From the NCBI GenBank assembly GCA_965206675.1, contig CBDBKL010000007.1, forward strand, positions 124,001-188,000: DNA of 64,000 nt, in the 5' to 3' direction. The DNA is from CBDBKL01 sp965206675 (GTDB lineage: Bacteria > Bdellovibrionota > Bdellovibrionia > Bdellovibrionales > JAKFYE01). Position numbers and translations under genes: made by a program. This document shows, in pieces, positions 1 through 8,715 of this stretch. The first letter of the stretch is position 1. Every line of letters begins with the position of its first letter. The notes beneath the pieces were generated by a model that did not search any database, was not told the origin of the DNA, and worked only from the letters and a program-made list of their open reading frames with translations.

Positions 1-25
1 AAGATTTTTAAAAAGAAGGATAAAA

Positions 26-583
26 GTGATTCTTACTGATTCAGAGATTCTGGAAGAAATAAAACATGGACGTATTGTGGTGGAGCCTTTTCGTAAGGCG
101 TGTTTGGGGACAAATAGCTATGATGTTCATTTAGGGGACATACTGGCAACTTACAATGATAAAGGGCTAGATGCAAAAAAGCATAATCAGATTAGTTGTT
201 TTGAAATTCCAGAAGATGGTTATGTTTTGCAGCCATCAGAATTTTATTTAGGAGTTACAGAGGAATATACGGAAACACATAATCATGTTCCTTTTTTAGA
301 GGGCAAATCGAGTATAGGACGTCTTGGGATTGATATTCATGCAACCGCAGGAAAAGGGGATATTGGTTTTTCCAATCATTGGACCCTTGAGATTTCTGTT
401 AAAAAACCTGTAAAGGTTTATAAAAGAATGCCCATAGGGCAGTTAATCTATTTTAAAGTAGAAGGAAAGGTTTTGACTCCCTACAATCAAAAAGACACGG
501 CTAAGTATATAAAACGTTTGAATATTCCAATGGAAAGTCAGATGTGGAAGAATTTTTCTTCTTCTGAAATCAAGAGAAAATAA
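26..583 (+). CDS. dcd: dCTP deaminase
   Basis: Deaminates dCTP to dUTP in the cytosolic pyrimidine deoxynucleotide pathway that supplies dTMP. The 185-residue protein has the usual length. It shows the family core with SSIGRLGI near residue 92 followed by HATAGKGDIGF and then TLEIS, the region that holds the catalytic glutamate and the trimer contacts. The start is the GTG at 26, preceded by AAGAAGGA at a good distance. The next gene on this strand is rpmG, 59 bp downstream. It could be a bifunctional dCTP deaminase/dUTPase, but nothing visible decides this. Confidence 0.93.
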   Translation: MILTDSEILEEIKHGRIVVEPFRKACLGTNSYDVHLGDILATYNDKGLDAKKHNQISCFEIPEDGYVLQPSEFYLGVTEEYTETHNHVPFLEGKSSIGRLGIDIHATAGKGDIGFSNHWTLEISVKKPVKVYKRMPIGQLIYFKVEGKVLTPYNQKDTAKYIKRLNIPMESQMWKNFSSSEIKRK

Positions 584-642
584 GGCTTTGACTTTTTCTC
601 AAAAATCTTTGATATCTCTAAATCAGTTCAAGGATGTGAGAG

Positions 643-822
643 ATGGCTAAATCAAAGAAAAAAAGAATTGTGACGTTGGAATGTACAGAAGCCCGAAAAG
701 AAGGCAAAACGCCATCTCGTTATACAACCACAAAGAATATTCAGAAACATCCAGAACGTCTTGAAAAAAAGAAGTATAATAATTTTTTGAGGCGGCATAC
801 ACTTCATCGCGAAATCAAGTAA
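643..822 (+). CDS. rpmG: 50S ribosomal protein L33
   Basis: A 59-residue very basic protein of the large ribosomal subunit. The translation begins MAKSKKKRIVTLECTEARKE and ends with the typical L33 tail LRRHTLHREIK. A GGATGTGAG stretch lies just upstream of the ATG. Only one cysteine is present (LECTEAR), so this is the zinc-free (C-minus) L33 form. It stands alone, and its 3' end faces the 3' end of clpB with a palindromic repeat between them. Confidence 0.93.
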   Translation: MAKSKKKRIVTLECTEARKEGKTPSRYTTTKNIQKHPERLEKKKYNNFLRRHTLHREIK

Positions 823-826
823 GCGA

Positions 827-945
827 GGACTGTTGAGAAAGTACCATCTACTTCGTTGCAATCACCCAAACCTTCACTCCAGCGTAGGAAAACTCCGCCT
901 CCGTTCGGTTTGTGCGCCTTGTAGATGAGACCTTTTCGGCAGTCC
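827..945 (+). repeat. Palindromic intergenic repeat, copy 1
   Basis: 119 bp that begins GGACTGTTGAGAAAGTACC and ends with the near-complement GACCTTTTCGGCAGTCC. Inner complementary bits are ATCTAC near the left end and GTAGAT near the right. The central part carries GCGTAGGAAAACTCCGCC and CCGTTCGGTTTG. It fills the gap between the convergent genes rpmG and clpB almost exactly and could act as a bidirectional terminator. Related copies lie at 3261, 13874, 14008, 39017 and 56342. Confidence 0.85.
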
Positions 946-949
946 TTGA

Positions 950-3073
950 TTATGTTTTAAAAATCAGTTTTCCAGCTTTTTGAGATATCCTTAAAATCTG
1001 TCCAGAAGTCATCTTTCCGGAAAGTATACCTTGAGCAATATGGTTCTCTACGTTTTTTTGTAAATAACGTTTTAATGGCCGCGCTCCATAGACAGGATCG
1101 TAAGCTGATTTTGCAATAAAAGATTTAGCTTCATCTGTAAGTTCTATCTTTATATCCTGAATGCGATTTTTTATAAGGTTCATCTGTAAATCCACAATTT
1201 TCTCAATATGATTTTCACTGAGAGATTTAAAGAAGACAATCTCATCAATGCGGTTTAAAAACTCTGGCCTAAAATGACTTTGAAGTTCTTTATTTATTAC
1301 TTTATTCTCTTTATCATCCACGTCGTTCATAAGATGTTCTGAACCAATATTTGACGTCATAATAATTACGGTATTTTTAAAATTCACGGTTCGGCCTTGA
1401 GAGTCTGTGGATATCCCGTCATCTAATATCTGAAGTAAAGTATTAAAAACTTCTGGATGAGCCTTTTCAATCTCATCAAAAAGAATAACAGAATAAGGCT
1501 TTCGTCTGACAGCTTCTGTAAGTTGCCCCCCTTCATCGTATCCAATATATCCAGGAGGTGCGCCAATCAGCTTTGAAACAGAGTGCTTTTCCATATATTC
1601 ACTCATATCAATACGAATAATATTTTCTTCAGAATCAAAAAGAGCTTGAGCTAATGCTTTGGCTAATTCTGTTTTACCCACACCTGTTGGTCCTAAAAAC
1701 ATAAAAGAACCAATTGGCTTTTTAGGATCATTTATTCCTGTTCGAGCTCTTAGAACAGCTTCAGAAACTAACTGTGTGGCCTCTTCCTGCCCAATAACTC
1801 TTTTCCCCAAAATCTCTTTTAGTTTTAAGAGTCTTTGTTTTTCACTTTTCATAAGTTTAGTGACAGGAACTCCTGTCCATAGAGAGACGATTTCGGTAAT
1901 TTCAACGTCTGTTACCGATTCACTCAGAATTTTTTGTTCTGTATTACGGAGCTGATTTTCTTCTCTTTCCAACTTTTTTTCAATTTTGGGAAGTGTTCCA
2001 AATTTTAATTCTGCAGCTTTATTCAAATCATACTCTCGTTCATATATTTCTATTTCTTTTTTAACGTCCTCTCTCTTTTGTCTGAGCTCTCGTACTTTTG
2101 TGACAGCTAAGTTTTCAGATTCCCACTGAGCTTTCATAGCTTGCGTTTTATCTCTTAAATTCACTATTTCCTTTTGAACATTTTTTAAGCGTTTCTGACT
2201 AGCAGGATCATTTTCTTTCTTAAGAGCTGTCTCTTCAATTTCAAGTTGCATCATTCTTCGTGTAGCTTGATCGAGTTCAGAGGGCATAGAATCAAGTTCT
2301 GTTCTGATTTTTGCGCAAGCTTCATCAACTAGGTCTATAGCTTTATCAGGTAAAAATCTGTCAGAAATATAACGATCAGATAAGACGGCCGCAGAGACAA
2401 GAGCATTATCGTGGATTTTTACTCCATGATGAAGTTCGAAGGGTTCTTTTAGTCCTCTTAAAATAGAAATGGTATCTTCAACTGTAGAAGGAGCAATCAT
2501 AACTTTTTGAAAACGTCTTTCAAGAGCAGCATCTTTTTCGATATAATGCTTATATTCGTTGAGCGTTGTCGCACCAATACAGTGAAGTTCTCCACGTGCG
2601 AGCATGGGTTTTAGTAAATTACCCGCATCCATAGCTCCCTCTGTTTTTCCCGCCCCCACAATTGTATGGAGTTCATCAATAAATAATAAAATTTTTCCGT
2701 GTGAAGACTTGATTTCCTTAAGGACAGCCTTTAAGCGTTCTTCAAATTCACCCCGATATTTAGCACCAGCTATAAGAGCTCCCATGTCTAAGGCAAAAAT
2801 TGTTTTATCCTTCAACCCCTCAGGAACATCACCTTTGACAATTCTTTGAGCCAATCCTTCCGCTATAGCTGTTTTTCCAACTCCAGGCTCTCCTATAAGT
2901 ACTGGATTATTCTTTGTTTTTCTGGATAAAATACGTATAACTCGCCTGATTTCAGAGTCTCGACCAATCACAGGGTCCATCGTTCCTGTTAAAGCCTCTT
3001 GCACAAGATCTCGTCCGTATTTTTCTAAAACCTCATATTTCTCTTCTGGAGTTTGGAAATCTGGTTGTATCAT
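950..3073 (-). CDS. clpB: ATP-dependent chaperone ClpB lacking the N-terminal domain
   Basis: Hexameric AAA+ disaggregase that works with DnaK to rescue aggregated proteins in the cytosol. Nucleotide-binding domain 1 has Walker A GEPGVGKT at residues 61-68 and Walker B LLFIDELH. It is followed by the long coiled-coil middle domain (about 265-390) and domain 2 with GPTGVGKTE near residue 461 and VILFDEIEKAHPEV. The protein starts at the linker (YEVLEKYGRDL), so the roughly 140-residue Clp N domain is absent. 707 residues compare with about 860 for full ClpB. AGGAGG lies just before the ATG, so the short start is real. In other bacteria a short form arises from an internal start; here it appears to be the only form encoded. 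Confidence 0.93.
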   Translation of the reverse strand: MIQPDFQTPEEKYEVLEKYGRDLVQEALTGTMDPVIGRDSEIRRVIRILSRKTKNNPVLIGEPGVGKTAIAEGLAQRIVKGDVPEGLKDKTIFALDMGALIAGAKYRGEFEERLKAVLKEIKSSHGKILLFIDELHTIVGAGKTEGAMDAGNLLKPMLARGELHCIGATTLNEYKHYIEKDAALERRFQKVMIAPSTVEDTISILRGLKEPFELHHGVKIHDNALVSAAVLSDRYISDRFLPDKAIDLVDEACAKIRTELDSMPSELDQATRRMMQLEIEETALKKENDPASQKRLKNVQKEIVNLRDKTQAMKAQWESENLAVTKVRELRQKREDVKKEIEIYEREYDLNKAAELKFGTLPKIEKKLEREENQLRNTEQKILSESVTDVEITEIVSLWTGVPVTKLMKSEKQRLLKLKEILGKRVIGQEEATQLVSEAVLRARTGINDPKKPIGSFMFLGPTGVGKTELAKALAQALFDSEENIIRIDMSEYMEKHSVSKLIGAPPGYIGYDEGGQLTEAVRRKPYSVILFDEIEKAHPEVFNTLLQILDDGISTDSQGRTVNFKNTVIIMTSNIGSEHLMNDVDDKENKVINKELQSHFRPEFLNRIDEIVFFKSLSENHIEKIVDLQMNLIKNRIQDIKIELTDEAKSFIAKSAYDPVYGARPLKRYLQKNVENHIAQGILSGKMTSGQILRISQKAGKLIFKT

Positions 3074-3127
3074 CTTTTTCGACAGTCCTCCTATACAAAT
3101 TGAAAAAGGTGTTCATTGACTTTGTTG

Positions 3128-3157
3128 CAAATATGTTTATCTAAAAAAACTTGTCAA
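3128..3157 (-). promoter_or_regulatory. Candidate sigma-70 promoter of clpB
   Basis: Reading the minus strand, a perfect -35 box TTGACA (3157-3152) is followed after 18 bp by TATTTG (3133-3128). It lies about 55-85 bp upstream of the clpB start codon. The -10 match is only moderate. No CIRCE element was seen. Confidence 0.4.
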
Positions 3158-3183
3158 GGTGGGGGATGCAGATCTACCCCACC
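3158..3183. promoter_or_regulatory. Inverted repeat abutting the clpB promoter
   Basis: Arms GGTGGGG (3158-3164) and CCCCACC (3177-3183) around a 12-bp centre. The repeat sits directly against the -35 box of the candidate clpB promoter, so it could be an operator. In RNA it would also form a GC-rich hairpin, unusual in this AT-rich region. A second small palindrome, CCTATTTAAATAGG, lies at 3243-3256. Confidence 0.35.
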
Positions 3184-3260
3184 CCGTATTGGAAAAGATC
3201 TTCAATACAGATAGAAAATCTTTTTGCATTATAAGTGAATAGCCTATTTAAATAGGGTTT

Positions 3261-3361
3261 GTTGAAAAGGTACTTCGTTGCAATTATTCTCGTTCCGACG
3301 TAGATAGACTATGTCTTCATTTGATTTGTACGCTTCGTATTTGGTATCTTTTCGATAGTCC
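3261..3361 (+). repeat. Palindromic intergenic repeat, copy 2 (shortened)
   Basis: Begins GTTGAAAAGGTACTTCGTTG and ends with TTTTCGATAGTCC. It has the same ends and order of blocks as copy 1, but it lacks the CATCTA block and its centre is divergent. It lies in the gap 3074-3384 between the divergent genes clpB and ftsY and ends 24 bp before the ftsY start codon. Confidence 0.7.
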
Positions 3362-3384
3362 TTACAGAGTTGGGAGCTTTTGCT

Positions 3385-4380
3385 ATGGAGTTTTATCTTT
3401 TAGGCATTGTGTGTCTTGTTTTTCTTTTTGTTTTTATCGGTAAAAAAAACAAAATAAAACATGATCCATCAACAACAGGCTATATATCACTAAAAGATGC
3501 ACTGAAAACAACACGAAAAGGACTGTTGGAACAATTAAAAGGAGCTTTTTCTAAAGAGACATCTGATGGAGATAAAGCTTTAGAAGCCCTTGAGGAGATT
3601 CTCTATACAAGTGATATGGGACCTAAAACAGTGCAAAGATTGGTTCATTCTTTAAAAATAGGAAACTTTGAAAATCTTTGCCAGGAATTACAATCTGAAA
3701 TCCTTCATATTTTTAATGCAGTAGAAAATCAAAGTATGGTTCAAGCTGTATATGGTCAAAGAGCTTTCAAAGCACAACCTGAGGTTTGGATGGTTGTAGG
3801 GGTTAATGGAGTTGGAAAAACCACAACCATTGGTAAATTAGCCTATAAATTTGCACAGGAGGGAAAAAAAGTACTCATTGGAGCCGGAGATACTTTTCGT
3901 GCAGCTGCCGGTGAACAATTGAGTATTTGGGCAAAGAGAGCAGGGGTTGAGATTTTCTGGCCTAAAAATATTAAAAGTCCAAGTGCTGTTGCCTTTGATG
4001 CCTGTCAACAAGCAAAAGATTTTGATATTTTATTAATGGATACAGCTGGTCGTTTACACACTCAAGATTCTTTAATGGAGGAATTAAAAAAAGTTAAACG
4101 AGCTATGGATAAGAGTTTACCCCAAGCTCCTCATGAAGTGCTTTTGGTTTTGGATGCGAATTCTGGTCAAAATGCACTTCAACAGGCTCAAAAATTTAAT
4201 GAAGCTTTGGGAGTTTCAGGTGTTGCTTTAACAAAGATAGATGGCACAGCAAAAGGAGGGATGGCTGTGAGTGTCGCTTGTGATGTGAAACTACCTATTC
4301 AATGGTTAGGTATGGGGGAAAAAGTTGAAGATTTAAGACCCTTTTGTCCGAAAGATTTTGCTCAAGCTCTTTTTTCGTAG
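3385..4380 (+). CDS. ftsY: Signal recognition particle receptor FtsY
   Basis: SRP-type GTPase that docks ribosome-SRP complexes at the inner membrane for co-translational insertion. The 331-residue protein starts with a hydrophobic stretch (about residues 3-20), so it is probably membrane-anchored directly and lacks the long acidic A domain of enterobacterial FtsY. The NG domain follows, with P-loop GVNGVGKTTT near 139, DTFRAAA, DTAGR near 219 and TKIDGTAKGG near 282. The start is the ATG at 3385, with GGGAG nine bases upstream; an in-frame TTG at 3370 is less likely. It is transcribed away from clpB. Confidence 0.95.
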   Translation: MEFYLLGIVCLVFLFVFIGKKNKIKHDPSTTGYISLKDALKTTRKGLLEQLKGAFSKETSDGDKALEALEEILYTSDMGPKTVQRLVHSLKIGNFENLCQELQSEILHIFNAVENQSMVQAVYGQRAFKAQPEVWMVVGVNGVGKTTTIGKLAYKFAQEGKKVLIGAGDTFRAAAGEQLSIWAKRAGVEIFWPKNIKSPSAVAFDACQQAKDFDILLMDTAGRLHTQDSLMEELKKVKRAMDKSLPQAPHEVLLVLDANSGQNALQQAQKFNEALGVSGVALTKIDGTAKGGMAVSVACDVKLPIQWLGMGEKVEDLRPFCPKDFAQALFS

Positions 4381-4419
4381 ATGAATGAACAGTGTATTGA
4401 TTCTTGATTGTGTTTGCAG

Positions 4420-4448
4420 TTAGACTGATAGAAATTTAGTGCTATAAT
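4420..4448 (+). promoter_or_regulatory. Candidate promoter for the Na/Pi symporter gene
   Basis: A perfect -10 box TATAAT at 4443-4448 with TTAGAC 17 bp upstream at 4420-4425. It is 50 bp before the GTG start of the following gene. The -35 match is weak. Confidence 0.4.
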
Positions 4449-4498
4449 ATAAAGATATATTTTGTTCGACTTGTTGAATAGTAAAGTGAGGTTATTAG

Positions 4499-6115
4499 GT
4501 GGTAGAGCATCATTTTGTAGATCATCATTCGTCATTTATGTTCCTTTTGGGAGGAATGGCATTTTTTTTATACGGAATGACTAAAGCTAGCGAGAGTATG
4601 CAGAATCTCGGAGCCAATCATGTTCGTACGCTTTTAAACACATTATCAAATAAAAAGTTTTTCTCTGTTGTTATAGGGGTTGCTTTAACTGTCATTTTAC
4701 AGAGTTCAGGTGCTGTGACGAGTATACTTGTGGGATTAGGGACAGCCAGGATTATCGCCATTTCACAAGTTATGGGCGTGATTTTAGGAACAGCTATTGG
4801 TTCAACTCTAACAGTTCAGCTTCTTAGTTTTAAAGTTGCAGAGTATGGGCTTGGTATTTTCTTAATTGCATTTGTTGTACATTTTGTATCTCAACAGAGA
4901 AAGGTAAAGGAACTTTCTGGCATCTTTATGGGTTTTGGCCTTTTGTTTTTTGGATTAGAACTCATGAATCATGGAACAGAGTCTCTGAGGGAGAATAGTT
5001 TTTTTGTTGAGACACTTAAGGGCTTAGATCCTATGATGATAGTGGTTCTTTCAGCTTTATTTACAGGTCTTATTCAGAGTAGTGCTGCAACTATTGGTTT
5101 AGCTATGAGTTTGGCAGGTTCTGGGATGATCGATTTGTATACAGCCATGTTTTGGGTTTATGGAGCAAATATTGGAACAACATCAACAGCACTTATAGCT
5201 TCTATTGGGGGAAATCATGTTGGTAGACAAGTGGCATGGGCTCATTTTTTCTTTAAATTTAGCAGTGTTCTTATTTTCTATTTATTGACTCGAGATTTTG
5301 TGGATATTTTGACGGCAACAATAGGTTCAAGTTCTATTAGAGATATTGCCAATGCCCATACACTCTTTAATGTGATGTCGGCACTGATATTTTTTCCTTT
5401 TATAGGTATAAGTGTAAAGTGGATTGAGAGGATGTTCCCGCCTTTACCGGGAGATGAAAAATTTAAAACTAAGTTCCTTACAAGTGAATTTGAAAATGTA
5501 GCCCTGGTTGAAGCCCAAGCCAAGCGTGAGACCATGAGAATGGGGGACATTGTTATGTCCATGGTGAAGGATTCAATAGACCTTTTTAGAGGGGATGATT
5601 TGGAATTGCAGAGCAGTATTAAAGAGCGTGATAATCAAGTTGATTTGCTTCATAGGGAAATTAAAATGCATATAGTCAATGCTAATCGTAAGGGAATATT
5701 GGATAAACCTATGCTGAGCCTTATTGATTATATTAGTGATTTGGAAAATGCAGCTGATGTTATCGATAGTGGAATTATGGAACTTTCTAGGAAGAAAGAA
5801 AATCTTAAGTTAAATTTTAGTGCTGAAGGCTGGAGAGAGATTCAGGAAGTTCATCAATTGACAGTTGATATCACTAAAATTTCATTGAGTGCCTTTCAAT
5901 TGAAAGATGAGAAGCTCGCAAATGAGGCCATTGATAAAAAGCGCAGGCTGAGAAAATTGGAGAGAGATCTGCGTGAAAGCCATATAGATAGATTAAATAA
6001 AGGGCTGAAGGAAAGCCTAAATACAAGTTCAATACATTTGGATTTGTTGAGCGATTATCGTCGTGTAGCAGGCCTTATCTGTAATCATTGCTATGTGATT
6101 GCAAATTTGAGATAA
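4499..6115 (+). CDS. Na/Pi cotransporter family protein with C-terminal PhoU-like domain
   Basis: Inner-membrane sodium-coupled phosphate symporter of the NptA / PNaS family. About the first 310 of 538 residues are membrane helices. They contain two inverted copies of the family signature: LQSSGAVTS near residue 64 and IQSSAATIG near residue 192. The remaining part (about 340-530) is soluble and helical, like PhoU, which usually controls phosphate flux. The start is GTG at 4499; an in-frame ATG at 4538 would begin just before the first helix and is an alternative. It is followed 75 bp later by zapA. The substrate is inferred from the family; no pho regulon box was recognised. Confidence 0.88.
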   Translation: MVEHHFVDHHSSFMFLLGGMAFFLYGMTKASESMQNLGANHVRTLLNTLSNKKFFSVVIGVALTVILQSSGAVTSILVGLGTARIIAISQVMGVILGTAIGSTLTVQLLSFKVAEYGLGIFLIAFVVHFVSQQRKVKELSGIFMGFGLLFFGLELMNHGTESLRENSFFVETLKGLDPMMIVVLSALFTGLIQSSAATIGLAMSLAGSGMIDLYTAMFWVYGANIGTTSTALIASIGGNHVGRQVAWAHFFFKFSSVLIFYLLTRDFVDILTATIGSSSIRDIANAHTLFNVMSALIFFPFIGISVKWIERMFPPLPGDEKFKTKFLTSEFENVALVEAQAKRETMRMGDIVMSMVKDSIDLFRGDDLELQSSIKERDNQVDLLHREIKMHIVNANRKGILDKPMLSLIDYISDLENAADVIDSGIMELSRKKENLKLNFSAEGWREIQEVHQLTVDITKISLSAFQLKDEKLANEAIDKKRRLRKLERDLRESHIDRLNKGLKESLNTSSIHLDLLSDYRRVAGLICNHCYVIANLR

Positions 6116-6190
6116 AAAGATAAGGCTTGCCAAGCGTATTGTATTGTGTCATTAATGAAAAAAAGGGAGATTTTTAGTAGGAGAATTGAT

Positions 6191-6535
6191 GTGACAGAGA
6201 CGAGTCAGGATTTTACACGATCCACAGAGAGTCATCCATCGGCCAAAAGCTATGAGGTCGTTTTGGGGGGGGTCTCACTCAAATTATTATCTTCTCATGA
6301 TGAAAAATTTGTGAATGAGTTAATTTCTTATTTAGATGGAAAAATTAAAGATGCTTTAACACAAGTTAAATCAGGTTCTTTGCAAACGGCAGCTTTATTG
6401 GCGGCTCTTAACATATCAGAAGAGCTTGTTTTATTAAAAAAAGAAGCCAGAGAAGAGCTAAAGAGAGTTGAGTCTCGTGCTCACAAAATCATATCCGTTC
6501 TAGAGTCTTCCAAGATCCCTAAAGTGGATTTGTAG
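6191..6535 (+). CDS. zapA: Cell division protein ZapA
   Basis: Small protein that crosslinks FtsZ filaments in the division ring. The 114-residue form shows the ZapA pattern: a beta-rich N-terminal half with GGVSLKLLSSHDEKFVNEL, then a long helix with LAALNISEELVLLKKE and a coiled-coil tail. The GTG at 6191 is chosen because TAGGAG lies seven bases before it; upstream in-frame starts at 6146 and 6155 lack a clear site. It begins the conserved zapA-fthC-rny-tyrS run. A run of seven G encodes the GGV stretch. Confidence 0.85.
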   Translation: MTETSQDFTRSTESHPSAKSYEVVLGGVSLKLLSSHDEKFVNELISYLDGKIKDALTQVKSGSLQTAALLAALNISEELVLLKKEAREELKRVESRAHKIISVLESSKIPKVDL

Positions 6536-6575
6536 CTGTTTTTGCAGCTTATAGATTTATAAGGAAGATTGGGAC

Positions 6576-7136
6576 GTGAATAAGTCAGCTTTACGTTTTG
6601 AATATTTAGAAAAAAGAAAAAGCTTTATCCGAATGGATAAGCATGAAAGTGACATGCTTATTGCGAAGAAGGCTTTGGATCTTTTTAAGAAAAAAGCACC
6701 AAAAATCTGGGGATTATATTTTCCTTTAAAAGATGAGGTTAATATAGCAGGTTACCTTGAAGAAAAGGCAGTGGGGTGGGTTTATCCTGCTGTCAATCAT
6801 GGGCAGATAGCTTTTTACCATTCAAATAGTAAAGAGGATTTTCAAAAATCTAATATTGGAGTTATGGAACCTATTCCGGAAAGATGTGATGCTGTGGATG
6901 CATCGCAAATGGAGGGCTGTTTTGTACCTGGAGTTGTTTTCGACCAGAAGGGGAATCGGGTAGGAAGAGGTCAGGGCCATTATGACAGATTTTTAAAATC
7001 CTTTAAAGGGCAGAAAGTTGGAATTGCCTATTCTATACAGATTCATAGGGATGATATTGAAATAGAAAATCATGATGTACCTGTAGATAAGGTCATTACG
7101 GAAAAAAAGATTTTGTTTTTTGATGAAAGGAACTGA
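6576..7136 (+). CDS. fthC: 5-formyltetrahydrofolate cyclo-ligase
   Basis: Converts 5-formyl-THF to 5,10-methenyl-THF with ATP, returning a storage or inhibitory folate to the one-carbon pool. The 186-residue protein carries the basic N-terminal segment (LRFEYLEKRKSF) and the C-terminal signature GNRVGRGQGHYDRFL, which matches the family's G-R-G-x-G-x-Y-D motif. The start is GTG at 6576 behind AAGGAAG. It lies 40 bp after zapA and ends 2 bp before rny. In gammaproteobacteria 6S RNA sits between zapA and this gene, but here the space is too small. Confidence 0.9.
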   Translation: MNKSALRFEYLEKRKSFIRMDKHESDMLIAKKALDLFKKKAPKIWGLYFPLKDEVNIAGYLEEKAVGWVYPAVNHGQIAFYHSNSKEDFQKSNIGVMEPIPERCDAVDASQMEGCFVPGVVFDQKGNRVGRGQGHYDRFLKSFKGQKVGIAYSIQIHRDDIEIENHDVPVDKVITEKKILFFDERN

Positions 7137-7138
7137 AA

Positions 7139-8710
7139 GTGGAAACGAATTTAATACTTATGATAACATTAGGAAGTGTAGTGGGATTTGCTTTCGGCAT
7201 TGGAAGCATTATTTTAGTTAAAAAAATAAAACAGGGTAAAAGGAGACTTCGAGCTAGAGATGAAGCTGATCGTATTATTTCCAAAGCAAAAAGTGAAGGA
7301 CGTAAAATTGAATCTCAGGCTAAAAGAGAAGGAGAAAGGCTTAAGAGAAATATTGAACAAGAGTTAAAAAATCAGAAATCCCATTTAGAGTTGCAACAGA
7401 GTCGGGTAAAAAGCAAAGAAGATGAAATAGAAAAGACTTATAAAAATAAAGAGGAGAAGCTTTCTGAAAGGGAAAATATTCTTAAATCTGAGAGTGAAAA
7501 GGTACGTATTGCTGAAGATAAGCTACAAGTTGTTCGAGACAATTTAGAAAAACAGAAAGAGGAATTAACTAAAAAGTTAGAAACTGTATCTCGTTATACA
7601 ATAGATCAGGCTAAACAAGAACTTATTGGTCAGATAAAAAAACAGGCTGAACATGATGCTGGCAAAGAGATTGTAGAGATTGAGAAAGATGCAAAAGATA
7701 ACGCTGAAAGAAAAGCCAAGAGGATTATCAGTCTCGCTATATCTCGATATGCCGGAGAGTATGTTAATGAGCGCACAGTAACTCAGATTGAGATTCCAGG
7801 AGAAGAAGCTAAGGGAAAAATTATCGGTAAGGAAGGGAGAAACATTAGAGCTCTGGAGGCAGCCTGTGGGGTTGATCTTATTGTAGATGAAACACCAGAA
7901 ACTGTTGTTATTTCCGGATTTGATCCTGTCCGCAGAGAGGTGGCTAAGCTCAGTATTGAAAAATTGCTAGATGATGGACGTGTACATCCTACTCGTATTC
8001 AAGAAGTTGTTCACAAAACGAAGAGTGAGTTATTTAAAAAAATTAAACAAGATGGAGAAAAGGCTTGTTATGAGTTGGGTATTAATGAAGTTAATGATGA
8101 GATCTTAAAACTGATTGGAAGTTTAAGATACCGAATGTCCTATCTTCAGAATAATTATTTTCATTCCATTGAAGTGGGTCATTTGTGTGGACTTATGGCA
8201 GCAGAGTTGGGTGAAGATGTCAAAACAGCTCGTCGAGCTGGGCTGATGCATGATATTGGAAAGGCTTTAGATCACAGTATTGAAGGCAGTCACGCTGTTA
8301 TAGGGGCGGATTTTGCCAAATCCCATGGTGAGTCGGAAGCTGTTTGCCATGCTATTCGCTCACACCATGATGATGAAAAACCTAGAACAGTTATTGCCCA
8401 CTTAACTTCTGCTGCAGATGCACTTTCTGGAGCGCGCCCTGGAGCTAGAAGGCAAGTTATGGAATCCTATGTTAAACGATTAGAAGATCTTGAAAGTATA
8501 GGGAATAGTTTTGATGGTGTGATTCGTACATTTGCACTTCAAGCAGGGCGTGAGATTCGTATTTTAGTTGAAGGGGCAAAAGTTACAGATGAGCAATCAT
8601 TGATGTTGTCACGAGATATAGCACGTAAAATTGAAAAAGAAATGAATTATCCAGGGCAAATTAAAGTTACAGTGATTCGAGAAACACGTGCTGTTGATTT
8701 TGCAAGATAG
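7139..8710 (+). CDS. rny: Ribonuclease Y
   Basis: Membrane-tethered endoribonuclease that starts mRNA decay. In order: an N-terminal membrane helix (about residues 4-26), a long charged coiled coil (about 30-170), a KH RNA-binding domain with GKIIGKEGRNIRALE near 222, and an HD phosphohydrolase-type domain with LMHDIGKALD near 370. 523 residues is the normal length. The GTG start at 7139 follows AAAGGA at the end of fthC, so translation is probably coupled. tyrS starts 5 bp after its stop. Confidence 0.95.
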   Translation: METNLILMITLGSVVGFAFGIGSIILVKKIKQGKRRLRARDEADRIISKAKSEGRKIESQAKREGERLKRNIEQELKNQKSHLELQQSRVKSKEDEIEKTYKNKEEKLSERENILKSESEKVRIAEDKLQVVRDNLEKQKEELTKKLETVSRYTIDQAKQELIGQIKKQAEHDAGKEIVEIEKDAKDNAERKAKRIISLAISRYAGEYVNERTVTQIEIPGEEAKGKIIGKEGRNIRALEAACGVDLIVDETPETVVISGFDPVRREVAKLSIEKLLDDGRVHPTRIQEVVHKTKSELFKKIKQDGEKACYELGINEVNDEILKLIGSLRYRMSYLQNNYFHSIEVGHLCGLMAAELGEDVKTARRAGLMHDIGKALDHSIEGSHAVIGADFAKSHGESEAVCHAIRSHHDDEKPRTVIAHLTSAADALSGARPGARRQVMESYVKRLEDLESIGNSFDGVIRTFALQAGREIRILVEGAKVTDEQSLMLSRDIARKIEKEMNYPGQIKVTVIRETRAVDFAR

Positions 8711-8715
8711 GTGTT

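Noticed and set aside
6536..6575. Possible 6S RNA between zapA and fthC, as in gammaproteobacteria
   Set aside because: Only 40 bp are available.
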